Translations under genes and position numbers: made by a program | The notes under the pieces: model-generated | What the model was told of the DNA's origin: nothing | Databases searched by the model: none | What the model saw: only the letters and a program-made list of their open reading frames with translations | DNA from: JABDNZ01 sp050049805 | Lineage (GTDB): Bacteria > Gemmatimonadota > Gemmatimonadetes > Longimicrobiales > Gaopeijiaceae | Direction: 5' to 3' | NCBI GenBank assembly: GCA_050049805.1 | Contig: JASFVN010000001.1 | Span: 16,469 to 80,468, forward strand | Length of the DNA stretch: 64,000 nt | Shown here: positions 51,950 through 60,853 of the stretch, one piece after another | How positions within the stretch are numbered: the stretch's first letter is position 1 | Layout of the letters: each line of letters begins with the position of its first letter

Positions 51950-54079
51950 ATGCCCACGACCCTGTTCCCCCGGTCCGGGGTGGCCCTGGCTCTGCTCCTG
52001 CTGATCCGACCCCCTCACGCCAACTCCCAGGATTTCACCTTCGAGGACATGCTGAGCCCACCCTACCCCTCCGAGATGGTGTCGGCCAGGGAGGTGGACA
52101 GGATCGCCTGGATTTCGGTGGAGCGGGGTCGGCGGAACGTCTACACCGCTGCGGCTCCCGACTTTACCCCCAGGAAGCTCACCGACTGGAACGAAGACAA
52201 CGGCCACGACCTCACCTCCATCCGCATCTCCGACGACGGGGAGGTCCTGGTGTTTGTTCGGGGACATACCCCCAACGACGAAGGGTGGGTGGCGAATCCG
52301 AACAGCGATCCCCAGGGAGCCGAGCGGGCCATCTGGGCGGTGGCCACGTCCGGGGGGAAGGCATGGCGGGTGGTGGAAGGGAGCAATCCGGCCCTTTCCC
52401 CCGATGGGCGCTGGGTCCTTTTTTCCAGGGACGGCCAGATCTACCGAGCCCCGGTTAACGTCGGCACCGCTCTCACCGAACGCAACGATGAACTGCCGCC
52501 CCTTTTCAGGTCCTGGGGGCGAAACGGCGACCCAGCCTGGTCCCCCGAAGGCCGCTACATCGCCTTCGTGAGCCAACGGGGGGACCATTCCTTTATCGGC
52601 GTCTATGACACGGAACAACCCGCCGTCCGCTATATGGCTCCGGGTGTGGACCGGGATACCAGCCCTGTCTGGTCTCCCGATGGAAGCCGCCTGGCCTTCG
52701 TTCGCCGTCCCGGGCTTCCCTTCGGGGCCGAGAGAGACCGGCCCGACGACGTGCCCCGGGACTCCATCCCTCCAGGATTGGAGGAGGCCAACTTCGCGGG
52801 TGGCCACGACCTCTCCATTTGGGTGGCCGACCTGGCCACGGGCAACGGCCAGGAGATCTGGCACAACCAACCCGGCGATACGGCCTTCACTTCAGCCAGC
52901 GATCTCATGTGGGCCGATGACCACCTGGTCTTCCAGGCAGAACCGGGAAACTGGCGCCACTACTGGTCCGTCCCCGTAACGGGGCAGGAAGGCGATCCCG
53001 AAGAGCTGACCCCCGGGGACGGGATGGTGGAGTATGTAAGTCTCTCCAAGGACGGCCGCACCCTCTACTACGCAGCCAACATGGGGGACATCCACCGCCG
53101 GGATCTCTTCGCAGCATCCACCGACGGCCGCCGGAATCGTCAGATCACGGAAGGCGAGATGATCGAGACCAAGCCGGCCGCCCTGGCTTCCGACGACCAG
53201 GTGGCCGTTCTCATGTCGGGGCCGGCCCTACCCCTCTCCGTGGGGCTGGTCTCCTCCACGGGTGGAGATGCAAGGCCCATCACCTCCCTCCCGGACCGTT
53301 TCCCCATGGACCGGCATGTGACACCCACCAACGTGACCCTCACGGCGGAGGACGGGTTCGAGTTCTACAACCAGCTCTTCCTCCCGCCTGATCTGAGGCC
53401 CGGAGAGAGGCGGCCGGCCCTCATCTTTATTCACGGCGGATCCCGGAGGCAGATGTTCCTGGGGTACCACGATCGGATCTTCTACCACTGGGCCTACGGC
53501 ATCAACCAGTATTTCGCCAATCAGGGTTACGTGGTGTTGAGCGTGAACTACCGGAGCGGAATAGGCTACGGGAAGGAATTCAGGAATGCCCCCGGGAGGA
53601 TGTCCCGGGGGAATACGGAATACCGGGATATCCTGGCGGCCGGCCGCTACCTCCAGAGTCGGGAAGACGTGGATCCGGACAGAGTGGGGCTATGGGGCCT
53701 CTCCTACGGCGGCCTTCTCACCTCTCAGGGACTGGCCCGGAACTCCGACGTCTTCGCGGCAGGGGTGGACATCGCCGGCGTGCACATCTACGGAAACACC
53801 CTGGATCCGGAGGACACGGCCTTTGCCTCATCCTCGGTATCAGAGGTGGACAAATGGACCTCTCCGGTACTTCTGGTCCAAGGCGACGACGACAGGAATG
53901 TGGACTTCTCCCACACGGTGGGGTTGGTGCAAGCCCTCAGGGCCAACGACGTTTACTTCGAGCTCATGGTCTTTCCTGATGAAGTCCACGACTTCCTGGT
54001 CTTCGACAAATGGCTCCAGACCTGGGACGCCACCGAAGACTTCTTCCGAAGGTTCCTTTGGGAGAGAGGGAGCAGGTGA
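51950..54079 (+). CDS. Secreted S9 family peptidase
   Basis: A 709-residue exported serine peptidase with signal peptide (GVALALLLLIRPPHANS), a propeller domain with blades such as WSPDGSRLAFVRR and a C-terminal alpha/beta hydrolase. Triad: Ser585 in GLSYGGLLT, Asp647 in QGDDDRNV and His680 in DEVHDF. Like the S9 protein at 4113-6272 it should hydrolyse short peptides. ATG 51950 is chosen for the GGAGG six bases upstream. Its stop overlaps the GTG of the next gene by four bases. Confidence 0.93.
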   Translation: MPTTLFPRSGVALALLLLIRPPHANSQDFTFEDMLSPPYPSEMVSAREVDRIAWISVERGRRNVYTAAAPDFTPRKLTDWNEDNGHDLTSIRISDDGEVLVFVRGHTPNDEGWVANPNSDPQGAERAIWAVATSGGKAWRVVEGSNPALSPDGRWVLFSRDGQIYRAPVNVGTALTERNDELPPLFRSWGRNGDPAWSPEGRYIAFVSQRGDHSFIGVYDTEQPAVRYMAPGVDRDTSPVWSPDGSRLAFVRRPGLPFGAERDRPDDVPRDSIPPGLEEANFAGGHDLSIWVADLATGNGQEIWHNQPGDTAFTSASDLMWADDHLVFQAEPGNWRHYWSVPVTGQEGDPEELTPGDGMVEYVSLSKDGRTLYYAANMGDIHRRDLFAASTDGRRNRQITEGEMIETKPAALASDDQVAVLMSGPALPLSVGLVSSTGGDARPITSLPDRFPMDRHVTPTNVTLTAEDGFEFYNQLFLPPDLRPGERRPALIFIHGGSRRQMFLGYHDRIFYHWAYGINQYFANQGYVVLSVNYRSGIGYGKEFRNAPGRMSRGNTEYRDILAAGRYLQSREDVDPDRVGLWGLSYGGLLTSQGLARNSDVFAAGVDIAGVHIYGNTLDPEDTAFASSSVSEVDKWTSPVLLVQGDDDRNVDFSHTVGLVQALRANDVYFELMVFPDEVHDFLVFDKWLQTWDATEDFFRRFLWERGSR

Positions 54080-55041
54080 CGCCCGACCAGAACTGGTCTC
54101 CGGCCCAGTTCCGGAGCCGGCGAACCTCCTCGATCCGGGCTCGGCCCTCCGGGGCTTGCCCTGCCCTCTCCCTGGCCCTCTCGACGATTCTCGCCGGGGG
54201 GATCGGGGGATGCGGGGGTTCTCCTGACGCCGATCAGGCGAAAACCGAACCGGCTGTCGACTCACAGATCCCCCAGCCTGAGGTGACCGTCCACTACCTG
54301 GGCCACGCTTCCTTCCTTATGAGCTTCGACGACACCCTCCAGGTCCTGACGGACTACGGGGAATCCAACGCCTACGGGTTGAACAGCCCCATCTTCCCGT
54401 TGGGTGACTCGAAGCCCCAGGTGGTGACCCTTTCCCACGACCACCCGGACCACGCCGGGGGCCTCCTACCTCCCGCCTACGATACCCTTCTTCGGGGCGA
54501 GGGGGCATACCGGAGGGGAGATTTGACGATCACACCGATCCCCACCTTCGAAGGGGGTCTGGAGAGCCCGGACAACATCTCCTTCCTCTTCGAATACAGG
54601 GGTTTGACGATCCTGCACCTCGGGGACTGCCAGGGCTTGATGGTGGCCCTGGGCGAGTACACAAGGGGACCCGAGGCCATGGGCCAGGATTCGCTCGCCA
54701 CTGCCCCGCCCGCGCTCGGGGCGAAAGACCGAATCGGCCTCCTTTATCCGGACCGGTACGACCTGGTCCTCCTTCCCATCGGATTCGTCCGGGACATCCT
54801 CGGGGAGGCAGCGGAGTTCGCAACCCTTCTGGACGCCGGGGCGGTGGTTCCCATGCACTACTGGGCCCCGGCGGACCGGGACGCCTTCCTCGACCTTTTG
54901 AAGGGCCGGACCGATAGCAGGGGAAGAAGCTTCCACATACGCAAAGAGCCCGGCGCCACCATTTCCGTGACACCGGGCCTTCGCACCGACAACTACGTGG
55001 AGGTCGTGGGCCTCAGCCCCGGCCAACCGAGAACCTCTTGA
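54076..55041 (+). CDS. Metallo-beta-lactamase-fold lipoprotein
   Basis: A 321-residue predicted lipoprotein (lipobox IGGC, Cys46 after an Arg-rich leader). The metal motif HxHxDH appears as LSHDHPDHAGG near residue 120, followed by LHLGDCQG and VPMHYWAP. It resembles UlaG-like or Zn-dependent hydrolases without an obvious substrate. The GTG start overlaps the S9 peptidase stop (GTGA at 54076-54079), so the two are co-translated and probably act in the same process. Confidence 0.88.
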   Translation: MTPDQNWSPAQFRSRRTSSIRARPSGACPALSLALSTILAGGIGGCGGSPDADQAKTEPAVDSQIPQPEVTVHYLGHASFLMSFDDTLQVLTDYGESNAYGLNSPIFPLGDSKPQVVTLSHDHPDHAGGLLPPAYDTLLRGEGAYRRGDLTITPIPTFEGGLESPDNISFLFEYRGLTILHLGDCQGLMVALGEYTRGPEAMGQDSLATAPPALGAKDRIGLLYPDRYDLVLLPIGFVRDILGEAAEFATLLDAGAVVPMHYWAPADRDAFLDLLKGRTDSRGRSFHIRKEPGATISVTPGLRTDNYVEVVGLSPGQPRTS

Positions 55042-55097
55042 TGGATCCTCGGCCTTTCCCAGGCCACCTCGCTGAACCTCAGCCGAACTCGTCAGTT

Positions 55098-56708
55098 TCA
55101 GCCCAGCTCGGGCCCAGCGGCTTTCACCTCGTCGGACGCATCGCCCTCGAACTGCTTGAAGTTCTCCACGAACATCCCGGCCAGCTTCCTGGCCTGGTCG
55201 TCGTAGGCTTCCTTGTCCTCCCAGGTGTTCCGAGGTTGGAGGACCTCCGCCGGCACCCCGGGACAGCTCTCGGGCACGTGCACACCGAAGACCGGGTCCT
55301 CCACCGTGGGCGTGTTGGCCAGCGTCCCATCCAGGATCCCGTTGATCATGGCCCGGGTGTACTTGAGCTCCATCCGGTGGCCCACGCCGAAGGGGCCGCC
55401 GCTCCAACCGGTGTTCACCAACCACACGTCGGATCCGTGCTCGTCCACTTTCGCTCCCAGCAGATCGGCGTAGACCGTGGGATTCAACGGGAGGAAGGGG
55501 GCCCCGAAACAGGCGCTGAAGTTCGGCTGGGGCTCGGTGACGCCCCGCTCGGTTCCAGCCACCTTCGCCGTGTATCCCGACATGAAGTGGTACATGGCCT
55601 GGGCCCGGGTCAGCTTCGACACCGGAGGAAGCACCCCGAAAGCGTCAGCGGTGAGGAAGATGACGTTCTTGGGATGTCCGCCCTTCCCCTCCCGGGTGGC
55701 GTTGGGAATATGGGGGATGGGATAGGAAGCCCGGGTATTCTCCGTAAACTCCGACGAGTCCAGATCGAGGCGCCTGGTGCTTGAGTCCACGGCTACGTTC
55801 TCAAGGATGGTCCCGAAGCGCCGGGTGGTCTGGTAGATCTCTGGCTCTCCCTCGGGGCTCAATCGGATCACCTTGGCATAGCATCCACCCTCGAAGTTGA
55901 ATGTGCCGTTGTCGCTCCAACCGTGCTCGTCGTCTCCGATGAGGGTCCGGGAAGCATCGGCGGAGAGGGTCGTCTTTCCGGTTCCGGAAAGACCGAAGAA
56001 GAGGGCCGTCTCGTCCTTGGACTCGCCGTAGTTGGCGGAGCAGTGCATGGGTAGGACGCCCTTCTGGGGCAGGAGGAAGTTCATGATGGAGAACATGGAC
56101 TTCTTGATCTCCCCGGCGTAGGCGGACCCCCCGATGATCACCTCTCTCCGGCCCAGGTGGACCAGGATGAAGGCTTCGGAGTTGGTACCGTCCTCCTCCG
56201 GGACCGCTTGGAAACCCGGAGCGTGGAGGATGGTGTACTCCGGAACGTGTTTGCGGAGTTTCTCCAGGTCGTGCTCTTGGATGAACATGTTCCGGACGAA
56301 GAGGTTGTGCCACGCCGTCTCGTTCACCACCCGAACCGGGACCCGATGGTCTTCGTCGGCACCGGCATAGCAGTCCTGGACGAACAGGTCTCGCCCCTGG
56401 AGGTAGGCCGTGAGCCGGGCCCTCAGGACCTCATAGGCCTCCGGCTCGAAGGGGTGGTTCACCTTCCCCCACCAGATCTGGTTCTCGGTGGTGGGCTCCT
56501 TGACGATATAACGGTCCTTGGGAGATCGGCCCGTATACTGCCCCGTGCGGCAAACCAGGGGCCCCAGGTGGGCCACGATACCCTCGTGCCGCTGGACGGC
56601 CTGCTCGTAGAGGGCGGGAGTTGAAAGATTCCACCAGATCGTGTTGGCATTTCGGATGCCGTGGGCACTCAGCCCGAACTCGCTCTTCGCCCTACCCTGC
56701 TCCTGCAT
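55098..56708 (-). CDS. pckA: Phosphoenolpyruvate carboxykinase (ATP)
   Basis: A 536-residue enzyme that makes phosphoenolpyruvate from oxaloacetate and ATP, the first step of gluconeogenesis. Visible: the oxaloacetate-binding segment YTGRSPKDRYIV near residue 56, the kinase P-loop GLSGTGKTTLSAD, the metal-binding LIGDDEHGW and the adenine-binding region NTRASYPI. Length matches E. coli PckA. ATG 56708 is chosen because GAGGAGG lies nine bases upstream. Confidence 0.97.
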   Translation of the reverse strand: MQEQGRAKSEFGLSAHGIRNANTIWWNLSTPALYEQAVQRHEGIVAHLGPLVCRTGQYTGRSPKDRYIVKEPTTENQIWWGKVNHPFEPEAYEVLRARLTAYLQGRDLFVQDCYAGADEDHRVPVRVVNETAWHNLFVRNMFIQEHDLEKLRKHVPEYTILHAPGFQAVPEEDGTNSEAFILVHLGRREVIIGGSAYAGEIKKSMFSIMNFLLPQKGVLPMHCSANYGESKDETALFFGLSGTGKTTLSADASRTLIGDDEHGWSDNGTFNFEGGCYAKVIRLSPEGEPEIYQTTRRFGTILENVAVDSSTRRLDLDSSEFTENTRASYPIPHIPNATREGKGGHPKNVIFLTADAFGVLPPVSKLTRAQAMYHFMSGYTAKVAGTERGVTEPQPNFSACFGAPFLPLNPTVYADLLGAKVDEHGSDVWLVNTGWSGGPFGVGHRMELKYTRAMINGILDGTLANTPTVEDPVFGVHVPESCPGVPAEVLQPRNTWEDKEAYDDQARKLAGMFVENFKQFEGDASDEVKAAGPELG

Positions 56709-56979
56709 AGAGAAATCCCTCCTCGCAAGTGTGCCGTGAAAATGTTTTGGGAAAGCCAGGCAGGAAGATAACCGGAAAGAACCGTAAATCCAGGCATCCG
56801 AGGAAACCCCCGACGGCGTCACGGGGTGAGGGGTCCCTTCCGTCTCGGTGCTCGTCCCGAATTCGGAGCTCCCTTCCCTAGGCCTTCTCTGAAGGGGCTG
56901 GACGAGAGACCCGGCAACCGTGAGAATCATGTCCGCCATCAGAGAGAAGAAACTCCATCACTCCACCCTGGAGCGTGGC

Positions 56980-58203
56980 ATGAACGGCATTAAGACCCTG
57001 AGAAGCATGGTCCGATTCCTTTTGATGTTCTCCCTCCCTCTGGCCGTCACCTCATGCGGTGGCGAAGGGAGAAGTGCCGGAGGCACCGCCGGTGCCGGGA
57101 TTGTGGCGTCTCTGGAGCTCGAAGCGGCCTATCCCGAGGCCTTCAGCTACCTGAGCGGGGTTCGGGAGTTACCCGACGGAAGGCTCCTGGCGGCCGATCC
57201 TCTGAGCCAGGTCCTCCTTCGCGTCGATCTGGACGCCGGCGCCGCCGACACCTTGGGTCGAGTTGGAGGGGGCCCGGAGGAATACCGGCAGCCGGACCAC
57301 GTCTTCCCCCTGCCCGGTGACTCCAGCCTTCTGGTGGACCTGGGCAAGACCTACCTGACCGTCGTTGCCCCCGACGGCACCTTCCAGGGGGGCATGTCCA
57401 TGGCCCTGACCACTGAAGACGGTCCCCCGGCCATCATCATGCCCGAAGCGGTGGATGGCACCGGTCGACTCTATAGCCAGGGCATGATGAGCTTTGGCGA
57501 GGGCCCCTCGGACTCCCTCCAGGTGAGCCGGTACGACCGGGCAACAGGGGAGTCGGAGACTGTCGCAAGCCTTTGGCGAACGGAACCCATCGTCAGCCGG
57601 TCGGGGAACAACGTGAGCATGACCCGACCCCGCATGGTGGCCAATGACGACTACGCGGTGGGTGCCGACGGGCGGGTAGCAGTCGTCCGCGCCAACGGAT
57701 ATTTCGTCGAGTGGCACATGCCCAGTGGGGATGTCGTCACCGGGCCCGAGACTCCGTACGAGGTGATCCCCATCTCCCACGCCGACAAGGAGGCCGACCT
57801 GGCAGAGTCGACGGGAGCAGGCCTCGGCATCTCCATCATGCGGGACGCCTCCGGCGGCACACAGATGCAGATGCAGCGAGGCGGGTTCGGTGGGGGTGGC
57901 GGGGAAGGTCCGTCGGTAGAGGAAGAGACCTGGGGCGAGAATTTCCCGCCGTTTCGGAATCAGCGTACGGTGGTCTCCCCAGCCAATGACGTCTGGGTTC
58001 TTCGTTGGCTGCCGGCAGATCGGGAACCCATGATGGACGTATTCGGGCCCGACGGGGGGTTGAAAGGGTCCGTCATCATACCCCGAGGCCGACGTCTCAT
58101 CGGCTTCGGAGAGGGACCCGAGGGTGCCGACGTGGCCTACTTCGTCCGCACCGACGAAGTGGACCTCCAGTGGCTGGAGCGGTATCGGGTCATCTGGGGC
58201 TAG
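56980..58203 (+). CDS. Six-bladed beta-propeller lipoprotein, copy 1
   Basis: A 407-residue lipoprotein (lipobox VTSC, Cys26). Propeller blades include YLSGVRELPDGRLLAADPL and LRVDLDAGAADTLGR. It is clearly paralogous to the protein at 59532-60779: both share GVREL-DG, LLAADPL, LLR-DLDAG and PGDSSLLVDLGK and end with a WLERYxV tail. A Gly-rich loop (GGFGGGGGE) lies near residue 310. Function unknown. A GTG at 56920 is an alternative start but the ATG at 56980 has GGAG seven bases upstream. Confidence 0.8.
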   Translation: MNGIKTLRSMVRFLLMFSLPLAVTSCGGEGRSAGGTAGAGIVASLELEAAYPEAFSYLSGVRELPDGRLLAADPLSQVLLRVDLDAGAADTLGRVGGGPEEYRQPDHVFPLPGDSSLLVDLGKTYLTVVAPDGTFQGGMSMALTTEDGPPAIIMPEAVDGTGRLYSQGMMSFGEGPSDSLQVSRYDRATGESETVASLWRTEPIVSRSGNNVSMTRPRMVANDDYAVGADGRVAVVRANGYFVEWHMPSGDVVTGPETPYEVIPISHADKEADLAESTGAGLGISIMRDASGGTQMQMQRGGFGGGGGEGPSVEEETWGENFPPFRNQRTVVSPANDVWVLRWLPADREPMMDVFGPDGGLKGSVIIPRGRRLIGFGEGPEGADVAYFVRTDEVDLQWLERYRVIWG

Positions 58204-58272
58204 CCGCCCACTTCCTCAACCCGTCCCCCCAACGCCCGGGGTCCGCCCCCGGCGTGGGGATTGGACCTTATA

Positions 58273-58311
58273 GGGGCCCGAGTCCATCGGGCCCCGAGTC
58301 CATCGGGCCCC
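58273..58311. repeat. 16-bp tandem repeat with palindromic GGGCCC core
   Basis: The unit GAGTCCATCGGGCCCC occurs twice without change (58280-58295 and 58296-58311), preceded by GGGGCCC. GGGGCCCG at 58273-58280 can pair with CGGGCCCC at 58288-58295 to form an eight-base stem with a seven-base loop. It lies between the convergent ends of the propeller gene and the DUF4405 gene and may act as a bidirectional terminator-like element. Confidence 0.8.
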
Positions 58312-58316
58312 GCTCC

Positions 58317-59297
58317 TTACCCGCCTGAGTTGAGGATTTCCAGGACTCCGGTAGGGTCGGTGCCGAGCCGGTCGGCCACGTCCCGGAACCGGTCATTCCC
58401 CTCGATCCCGGGGTCCTGGACCCTGAGGATGCCAAGGATCTCCTCGAGCCCATAACCGAAGTCTTCGGCATAAGCCCGAAACGTCAGGCGGCCCAGCCCG
58501 GCGGCGGGATGCTGGAAGCGATCATCTGAACCCGCCTCCGCTGTATGGTCTTCCGCAGAACCCTCTCCTGCACCCCGCCCGACGCCGGAGCCCGAACCGC
58601 CACCCCTACCCTGCCCTCCACCACCAGCCAATCCCGCCGCGATCTCTTCCGGTGTGGCCGGCCGGGCCACCCCCAGGACTATATCGGCAATGACCTGAGG
58701 GGTGACCCCATTCACCTCAGCGATGTCCAGGACCGTCTGGGACGGTCCTTCCACGGCCATCCCCGCCGCCACAAGGGCTGCCTGGGCCTCCTCACAGTCC
58801 ACCATCATCACGCCCTCTCCCTCCCAGTGCTGGAAGTCGGCGACCCGTCGACAGAAGACGTCCAGGCGGCTCTCCTCCGCGTGACCCCAGGGAGGATTTC
58901 CCTGGGTCGTCTCCCAGTAGTCTTTGATGCCTTCTCCTGCATCCAGGAATTGCTTGAAGAGGGGCAGGCCCATAAGGGGTCCCGCCAGGAAAAGAAGGGC
59001 CAAACCCATGGCCAGAGAGGACTCCGGGGTGAACACCCTGATCTTTTTGGACCTGTCCTTGAGGTAACCCACGATGGGGCGCCAATTCAGGACGATATGC
59101 CAGATACCCGTGACCAGGAAGAGCACCATGAAAGTGGTGTGGACAGCCGAGTACTCTTCTTTGGTGAACCCGAAAAGGGTCCATCCTCCCCAGTTTGCGA
59201 TCCGTCCCCTCGGGCTGAAGAACAACATGATGCCCGATAGAGCCAGGAAAATGAAGGAGAGAAAGACGGTGAGCGAGATGATTCTACGAATCTTCAT
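58317..59297 (-). CDS. DUF4405 membrane protein with short helical repeats
   Basis: A 326-residue protein. The first 135 residues are a DUF4405 cytochrome-b-like domain with four membrane helices; conserved histidines are His52 (SAVHTTF) and His65 (GIWHIVLNW). Then a linker, a Gly-rich segment and three copies of a short helical motif of the form A[ED]xxGx5[IV]xxIL: IAEVNGVTPQVIADIVL, YAEDFGYGLEEILGIL and VADRLGTDPTGVLEIL. Heme binding is plausible but not shown. ATG 59297 has GAGG upstream. Confidence 0.82.
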   Translation of the reverse strand: MKIRRIISLTVFLSFIFLALSGIMLFFSPRGRIANWGGWTLFGFTKEEYSAVHTTFMVLFLVTGIWHIVLNWRPIVGYLKDRSKKIRVFTPESSLAMGLALLFLAGPLMGLPLFKQFLDAGEGIKDYWETTQGNPPWGHAEESRLDVFCRRVADFQHWEGEGVMMVDCEEAQAALVAAGMAVEGPSQTVLDIAEVNGVTPQVIADIVLGVARPATPEEIAAGLAGGGGQGRGGGSGSGVGRGAGEGSAEDHTAEAGSDDRFQHPAAGLGRLTFRAYAEDFGYGLEEILGILRVQDPGIEGNDRFRDVADRLGTDPTGVLEILNSGG

Positions 59298-59531
59298 TAT
59301 ATAAACCTCAACCCCAATCGGGGTGTGACTTGTACGAGCCGGCTGGCCGGAGTATTGGTCCTTGTCCGCGTTCTTCGCGAACCGCACTCTCATAGATGCG
59401 CAATGCCATAGCTTGGTTAAAAGCGAGCTGTTTGGGAAGGCCGGAAGCAACGACAGCCTGCGGCGGAAGCACCAAAGAAGAGGGACGGTCGAAGGCGTGG
59501 GGAGGGGATTGTCCGCTACCTGGAGGACCGC

Positions 59532-60779
59532 ATGAGATCGTTTTCTAGCTTGGGCACCATGTATGTGCTGCTCCTCGCCGCGGCCTGCGGCGGAAATGGA
59601 GGCCCGAACGGTAATCCCGACGTGTCCGGTGAGTCCGAGACCTCGGCAAGGACCGGAGCCTCGTTCCCAGGGGCATCCCCCGAGGTGGTGGCAACCCTCG
59701 AACTGGAAGCCACCTACCCCGAGGAGTTCAGCTTCCTGAATGGGGTAAGAGAGCTCTCTGACGGCACCCTTCTGGCAGCTGACCCTCTAGCCGAGGTCCT
59801 CCTTCGCATCGACCTGGATGCCGGCACAGCAGACACCCTGGGACGGCCCGGCCCGGGTCCCCAGGAGTACAAGCAGCCGGACCAGGTCTTTGCACTGCCC
59901 GGAGATTCGAGCCTCCTGGTAGACCTGGGGAAAATGCAGCTCACGGAACTTGGCCCGGACGGTGTCCTCGGCCGAGGCATCCCCATGGCGATCCAGACGG
60001 AAGACCGTTTCCCCCTGGTTCTCCATCCCCGCTTCGTGGACCGCCAGGGCCGCTTCTACGACCAGGCTCCCCGATCCCGAAATGGCGGCTCCTCCGACTC
60101 CGTGGCGATCATCCGGTTCGACCGGGCCACCTACGGGATCGATACCGTAACCATGCTCTGGTTTCCTGAAATCGAACAGGTACGATCCCGAGGAGGTGGG
60201 TTCGTTCCCCGCATGCTGGAGGCCAGGAACGCCTGGGCCGTGGGAGCGGATGGGAGGGTGGCTATAGCCCACGCCGAAGACTTCTCGGTGGAGTGGCTTT
60301 TCCCCGACGGTCGGACCACCACGGGCCCCCCAACCCCCTTCCCGACCCACCGGGCCGGCAGTGCCGATAAGGAAGCAATCCTGGCCGGGATGAGAAGCTC
60401 CGGTATCTCAATGACCATGGCGGCCCGGCCAGGAGGAGCCGTGGAGCAGATGACCATGAGTCGAGGGTTGCCCCGGGGGACCGAGGGGCCGCGGATCGAC
60501 GACTTCGAATGGGCCGAGGAGCTGCCTCCCTTCCGCTCGGATCGGGTCCTGATCTCAGCACAAGGAGAGGCCTGGGTGGAACGCTACCTTCCGGTGGATT
60601 CCCTCCCCCAGGTGGTCGTCTTCGACGGAGATGGGAGATTCAAGGGGATCGTGACCCTTCCTGCCCAACGGCAAATCCTGGGTTTCGGACAGAGCCAAGA
60701 CGGTCACGAGCTCGCCTACCTGGTCCGGACGGATGAGTATGACCTGAGGTGGCTGGAGAGATACAAGGTGGTGAGGTAG
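59532..60779 (+). CDS. Six-bladed beta-propeller lipoprotein, copy 2
   Basis: A 415-residue lipoprotein (lipobox LAAAC, Cys19). It shares the whole layout of the protein at 56980-58203, from the first blade (ELEATYPEEFSFLNGV) to the terminal WLERYKVVR, and is a duplicate that has diverged in the middle. Blades include LLRIDLDAGTADTLGR. Start with GGAGG six bases upstream. Function unknown; the DUF4405 gene lies between the two copies on the other strand. Confidence 0.82.
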   Translation: MRSFSSLGTMYVLLLAAACGGNGGPNGNPDVSGESETSARTGASFPGASPEVVATLELEATYPEEFSFLNGVRELSDGTLLAADPLAEVLLRIDLDAGTADTLGRPGPGPQEYKQPDQVFALPGDSSLLVDLGKMQLTELGPDGVLGRGIPMAIQTEDRFPLVLHPRFVDRQGRFYDQAPRSRNGGSSDSVAIIRFDRATYGIDTVTMLWFPEIEQVRSRGGGFVPRMLEARNAWAVGADGRVAIAHAEDFSVEWLFPDGRTTTGPPTPFPTHRAGSADKEAILAGMRSSGISMTMAARPGGAVEQMTMSRGLPRGTEGPRIDDFEWAEELPPFRSDRVLISAQGEAWVERYLPVDSLPQVVVFDGDGRFKGIVTLPAQRQILGFGQSQDGHELAYLVRTDEYDLRWLERYKVVR

Positions 60780-60853
60780 GTTAGAAGTGACCCAAAGCAT
60801 CGGAGCTAACTCTCTCTCCGGGATCCAAAGACCTCACTGCAGTCAGCCCGAAC

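Noticed and set aside
58273..58311. Possible start of a CRISPR array
   Set aside because: Only two 16-bp units stand directly next to each other with no spacers, and there are no cas genes.
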